A stretch of 64,000 bases of DNA from Desulfobaccales bacterium (GTDB lineage: Bacteria; Desulfobacterota; Desulfobaccia; Desulfobaccales; 0-14-0-80-60-11), in assembly GCA_041648175.1 (NCBI GenBank), contig JBAZPO010000010.1, forward strand, positions 67,001 through 131,000, written 5' to 3'. Every line of letters begins with the position of its first letter. Positions within the stretch are counted from its first letter, which is position 1. The translations under genes were made by a program, and so were the position numbers. Below the pieces are notes generated by a model that saw nothing but the letters and a program-made list of their open reading frames with translations, searched no databases and had not been told where the DNA came from. Positions 60,944 through 64,000 of this stretch are shown in pieces.

Positions 60944-61776
60944 GGCGGAGTTCAGTCGGGGCCAGACTTTTTCAAGAAACGGGTGCAATGGTAAACAATT
61001 CTTCTCCCCCCCCAGTCATCGTAGTGGACCAATTGACCGCCCGCTTCGGGGATAATACTATCTTTGACCGGGTGAGTTTTCAGGTCAATCAGGGGGAAAT
61101 CCTGGTGATCCTGGGAGGCAGCGGCTGCGGCAAGTCCACCATGCTGAAGCACATGATCGGCCTCTATAAGCCTGCCGCGGGCAAAGTCCTGCTCAGCGGC
61201 GTCAATATCAATACTTATGACGACCGGATCTTACGCCAGGTGCGTATGAATCTCGGGGTTCTGTTCCAATCCGGGGCGCTGTTCGGCTCCATGACCCTGG
61301 CGGAAAACGTGTCTTTGCCTATTTACGAATACACTGACCTGGACCCAGCCACCATCGAACTTATCGTCAGGATGAAGTTGGGCCTGGTAAGCCTGGCTGG
61401 TTACGAGAACCACCTCCCCTCGGAGATTTCCGGGGGCATGAAAAAGCGGGCGGGGCTGGCCCGGGCCATGGCCCTGGACCCCACGGTCCTCTTTTTCGAT
61501 GAGCCCTCCGCCGGGCTGGACCCTATCTCGTCGGTGGAACTGGACAATTTGATCAAAAGCATTAATACCGGGATGGGAACCACCATGGTCATCGTCACTC
61601 ACGAACTGGAATCCATTTTTAACATCGCCCACCGGGTGATCATGCTGGATAAGGGCGCCAAGGGCATCATTGCCGAAGGCGATCCCCGGGAACTCAAGGA
61701 CCACTCCACCGACCCCCGGGTGGTGAACTTCTTTAATCGCCGTCCGGCTGCCGAAGCCCCGCCCCAAGGAACGTAA
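60940..61776 (+). CDS. MlaF-type ABC transporter ATPase
   Basis: ATPase of the lipid transporter. Walker A is GGSGCGKSTML, the signature SGGMKKRAGLARAMAL and Walker B VLFFDEPSAGLDP, followed by a His switch in IVTHE. The start at 60940 overlaps the permease stop; an alternative is ATG 60988 (MVNNSSPPPVIVVDQL), where the recognisable domain begins. 278 residues from the first start. Confidence 0.92.
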   Translation: MRRSSVGARLFQETGAMVNNSSPPPVIVVDQLTARFGDNTIFDRVSFQVNQGEILVILGGSGCGKSTMLKHMIGLYKPAAGKVLLSGVNINTYDDRILRQVRMNLGVLFQSGALFGSMTLAENVSLPIYEYTDLDPATIELIVRMKLGLVSLAGYENHLPSEISGGMKKRAGLARAMALDPTVLFFDEPSAGLDPISSVELDNLIKSINTGMGTTMVIVTHELESIFNIAHRVIMLDKGAKGIIAEGDPRELKDHSTDPRVVNFFNRRPAAEAPPQGT

Positions 61777-61777
61777 C

Positions 61778-62674
61778 ATGGCCAGACAAGGTACCAACCT
61801 GACTATCGGGATCTTTGTGATCCTGGGTGTTGTCCTGGGTGTCGTCGCCGTCATCTGGGTGGGCGCCACCAGCTACTTCCAGAAGGGCGATACCTACATC
61901 TCTTATTTTGATGAGTCGGTCCAGGGCCTCCAGGTAGATTCCGCCGTCAAGTTTCGGGGCGTGGAAGTGGGCCGGGTGGAAGCCATCCGGGTGGCCCCGG
62001 ATAACCGCCTCATTGGCGTGGTTATGAAGATCAACATGCGGGATAGCCTGCAAACAGATGGCGTGGCCACACTCAAGGCAGCAGGGATTACCGGCATCAT
62101 GTTTATGGAGCTGAACCTTAAACAACCCGGGGAACCGGACCTTTCTCCCAAGATCGACTTTCCGTCGGAATATCCCATTATTCCGACCCGCCCCTCCGAA
62201 ATCCAGCGGCTGATGACCGGCATCAATGACATCGTGAAAAAGTTCAACGAGATTGATACCAAAGGCATCTCCACCCAATTGATCGCCACCACCAAGGCCA
62301 TGGAAGACCTTTTCAAAGGCAAAGAGTTGAAGAGCATTATGGCACGGGTGGATGGCGCCGCGGGCAACCTGGAACGGCTCACCTCCCGGGCGGACCAAGC
62401 GCTGGCCGACGCTGCGTTGGATAAAACCCTGGCAGAGGCCAGGGATGCTCTCAAAGGCGCCCGCATCATGTTGGGCACCGTCAATGATCAGGTCCTGGCC
62501 ATGCAACTGCCGGCTACCCTGAACGAGACCCGGGACCTGGCCCGTTCTTTACAAAGCACCGGCAATAACCTGCGGCAGAGTTCCGAGACCCTGGAGATGT
62601 TGCTCCAGAGACTCTATGACCGCCCCTCGGACCTCTTGTTCGGCAAGCCCCCTATAAAGAGGTGGAATGAATGA
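61778..62674 (+). CDS. MCE-domain protein (MlaD-type)
   Basis: Substrate-binding part of the lipid transporter. One N-terminal transmembrane helix (LTIGIFVILGVVLGVVAVIWVG) anchors an MCE domain (SVQGLQVDSAVKFRGVEVGRVEAI), which forms a hexameric ring in the periplasm. It is followed by a long helical C-terminus with coiled-coil-like pattern (residues about 130-290). The start lies 1 base after the ATPase stop. Confidence 0.92.
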   Translation: MARQGTNLTIGIFVILGVVLGVVAVIWVGATSYFQKGDTYISYFDESVQGLQVDSAVKFRGVEVGRVEAIRVAPDNRLIGVVMKINMRDSLQTDGVATLKAAGITGIMFMELNLKQPGEPDLSPKIDFPSEYPIIPTRPSEIQRLMTGINDIVKKFNEIDTKGISTQLIATTKAMEDLFKGKELKSIMARVDGAAGNLERLTSRADQALADAALDKTLAEARDALKGARIMLGTVNDQVLAMQLPATLNETRDLARSLQSTGNNLRQSSETLEMLLQRLYDRPSDLLFGKPPIKRWNE

Positions 62675-63366
62675 AGGCCATGACAGACGTGATGCCCGCG
62701 GCTTGTTCCCCTGCGAACTCGCCCCCCTGCCGGTTGACGACGCAGGTCTGGCTCCTGTCGCTGCTGCTGCCGGTGCTGGTTTTGCTGGCAGTCGGGTGCG
62801 GCAAACCGCCCATGCTGGTGCACCAGTATATCCTGGAATATCCCGCGCCGGTGCTGAGCGGGAAAACCAAAAGCCCGGAGGCCGTCAAGGTGGGTCTGTT
62901 CACCGTGGCCCAGGCCTTCAATACCAATAATATGGTCTACCAGCCCCAGCCCTATAAGAGTGAGACCTATAATTACAGCCGCTGGCGGGCCAATCCCGGC
63001 TATCTGGTCACCGACTATCTCCTCCGTGACTTCAGGGATTCCCATCTGTTCACCGCGGTGTTCGGACCCGGCAGCAATGGCAAATTCCGCTACTTTCTGG
63101 AAGGCGGGGTGGAGGAATTTCAAGAGGTGGATGAGCCCGACGGCTGGAAGGCTGTGCTGGCTATGACGGTCACTCTTCTGGATGTCAGCTACGAAGAGCT
63201 GCCGCAGCGGGTGGTTTTTCAGAAAAACTACCGGGCCGCGGAACCTATGCCCGATAAGACCCCCCAGGGGCTGGCCCAAGCTATGAGCCGGGCCATGGAA
63301 CACCTCTCGGCCCGCATTATTACTGATACCTACGAGGCTACCCGGAAAAGAAGTGCCCGGAAGTAA
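62671..63366 (+). CDS. ABC-type transport auxiliary lipoprotein (PqiC-like)
   Basis: A 231-residue lipoprotein with a signal ending LLAVGCG and the family start HQYILEYPAP. YQPQPYKSETYNYSRWRANPGYLVTDYLL and the C-terminal helix AMSRAMEHLSARI agree with the auxiliary component often found beside MCE systems (PqiC/YmbA type). It probably connects the MCE tunnel to the outer membrane. The start overlaps the MCE gene by 4 bases. Confidence 0.82.
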   Translation: MKAMTDVMPAACSPANSPPCRLTTQVWLLSLLLPVLVLLAVGCGKPPMLVHQYILEYPAPVLSGKTKSPEAVKVGLFTVAQAFNTNNMVYQPQPYKSETYNYSRWRANPGYLVTDYLLRDFRDSHLFTAVFGPGSNGKFRYFLEGGVEEFQEVDEPDGWKAVLAMTVTLLDVSYEELPQRVVFQKNYRAAEPMPDKTPQGLAQAMSRAMEHLSARIITDTYEATRKRSARK

Positions 63367-63395
63367 CCTTCGAAGGTGGACACGCAGGTCCGCCC

Positions 63396-64000
63396 CTACC
63401 TCTTTAATAACCAGGCGACCCACGTGAAGCTTATGTCCGGAGGGAGCTCGGGATGGGAGAATTCCCGGACTACGCGGTGGTCGAGCGACCAGCCCAGCTT
63501 CTGGTAGCTTGCCAATAAGGGGTTTTCCTGGTTAGCGCGAAACCCCGAGAGGATGAGGCCGCCATCCGCCAGGCGGTCCAATTCCGACACTTTATCCCGC
63601 TGGACTTCCCAGGGCAGATTGGCCACCACGACGTCGAAGCGTGCTTTCAGGCACTCGGTGGAGCCCTGCGCCACCCTGATCGAATCAGCCAACCCATTTT
63701 CCCGGGCGTTCTCAAAAGTGGCCAGGGCCGCCCCCCAAGCAAGATCAACTCCCACTACCAGGGGCACTTTAAGGGCTGCAGCCGCCAGGCTTATTACACC
63801 GGCGCCACACCCCACATCGAGCAATCTGTCCGGAGATTCAGTGGTTAGCGCTTGCCGCAGTAAGTCCAGACAGAGGCGGGTGGTGGGATGGCCCGGAGGA
63901 AAGGCCTCACCAGGGTGCACCACCAAAACTTGTTCTTTTAACTCAGTCGGATGCGGTTGACGGCGGGAACACAGCACCAGGTGAGAAGACAAGCGATACG
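63396..64000 (-). CDS. PrmA-like methyltransferase, 5' end outside window
   Basis: A class I SAM-dependent methyltransferase. PGEAFPPGHPTTRLCLDLL resembles the substrate loop of the ribosomal protein L11 methyltransferase, LLDVGCGAGVISLAAA binds SAM and FDVVVANLPWE is motif IV (NLPW instead of the NILA of PrmA). The frame stays open to the window edge beyond a TTG at 63992, so the true start is probably outside. The target could be a protein or a small molecule; NPPW/NLPW types also methylate nucleic acids. Confidence 0.75.
   Translation of the reverse strand, partial: YRLSSHLVLCSRRQPHPTELKEQVLVVHPGEAFPPGHPTTRLCLDLLRQALTTESPDRLLDVGCGAGVISLAAAALKVPLVVGVDLAWGAALATFENARENGLADSIRVAQGSTECLKARFDVVVANLPWEVQRDKVSELDRLADGGLILSGFRANQENPLLASYQKLGWSLDHRVVREFSHPELPPDISFTWVAWLLKR

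Overview
The window looks like a chromosomal segment of a Gram-negative bacterium from the Desulfobacterota (former deltaproteobacterial) neighbourhood. Pointers are an archaeal-type entry into the shikimate pathway (class I aldolase plus DHQ synthase II), FmdE-, DUF3786-, DUF5320-, DsrE- and GSU2403-type proteins, a single-chain 2-oxoacid:ferredoxin oxidoreductase, and use of UGA as a probable selenocysteine codon. A cytochrome bo-type quinol oxidase, efflux pumps and an Mla system show an outer membrane and some oxygen tolerance. The genus cannot be fixed from the sequence alone. Most of the window is GC-rich; the conspicuous AT-rich exceptions are a defence-like gene at the left edge and parts of the ssrA island.

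Layout. 0-10 kb: FmdE-like protein (cut by the window edge), an AT-rich Clp_N/TIR-like gene broken by an in-frame UGA, an APC permease, a DEDDh exonuclease, a YgjP-like metallopeptidase, a 1291-residue oxidoreductase and a nucleotidyltransferase-fold protein. 10.3-15.3 kb: cyoABCDE. 15.4-20.5 kb: a REC-cyclase response regulator bracketed by two inverted MITE-like copies, a hybrid histidine kinase, and initiator tRNA-fMet. 20.7-28.4 kb: a leftward aromatic amino acid operon (ADH synthase, DHQ synthase II, PheA, AroD, AroE, AroA, MFS transporter) preceded by an attenuator whose leader peptide is packed with Phe and Tyr codons.

29.2-47.4 kb: the ssrA (tmRNA) gene and what appear to be tandem insertions at its 3' end. 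The first segment carries a tyrosine integrase, a small HTH protein, a group II intron-like reverse transcriptase relic, a glycosyltransferase, a two-component system and an 1828-residue autotransporter. The second is a 3.7-kb cassette led by a fluoride riboswitch with a cation/proton antiporter, a universal stress protein and an MFS transporter. Partial copies of the ssrA 3' end at about 43.59 and 47.33 kb mark the distal borders, each followed by an intrinsic terminator; a decayed integrase C-terminus lies beside the last one.

47.6-64 kb: thioredoxin reductase, an RND efflux operon, an FAD oxidoreductase, an exported MsrA whose catalytic cysteine codon is UGA (probable selenoprotein, with a SECIS-like hairpin), a DsrE gene broken by UAG, a Cache-like lipoprotein, an Mla-type lipid transport operon, and a PrmA-like methyltransferase cut by the window edge.
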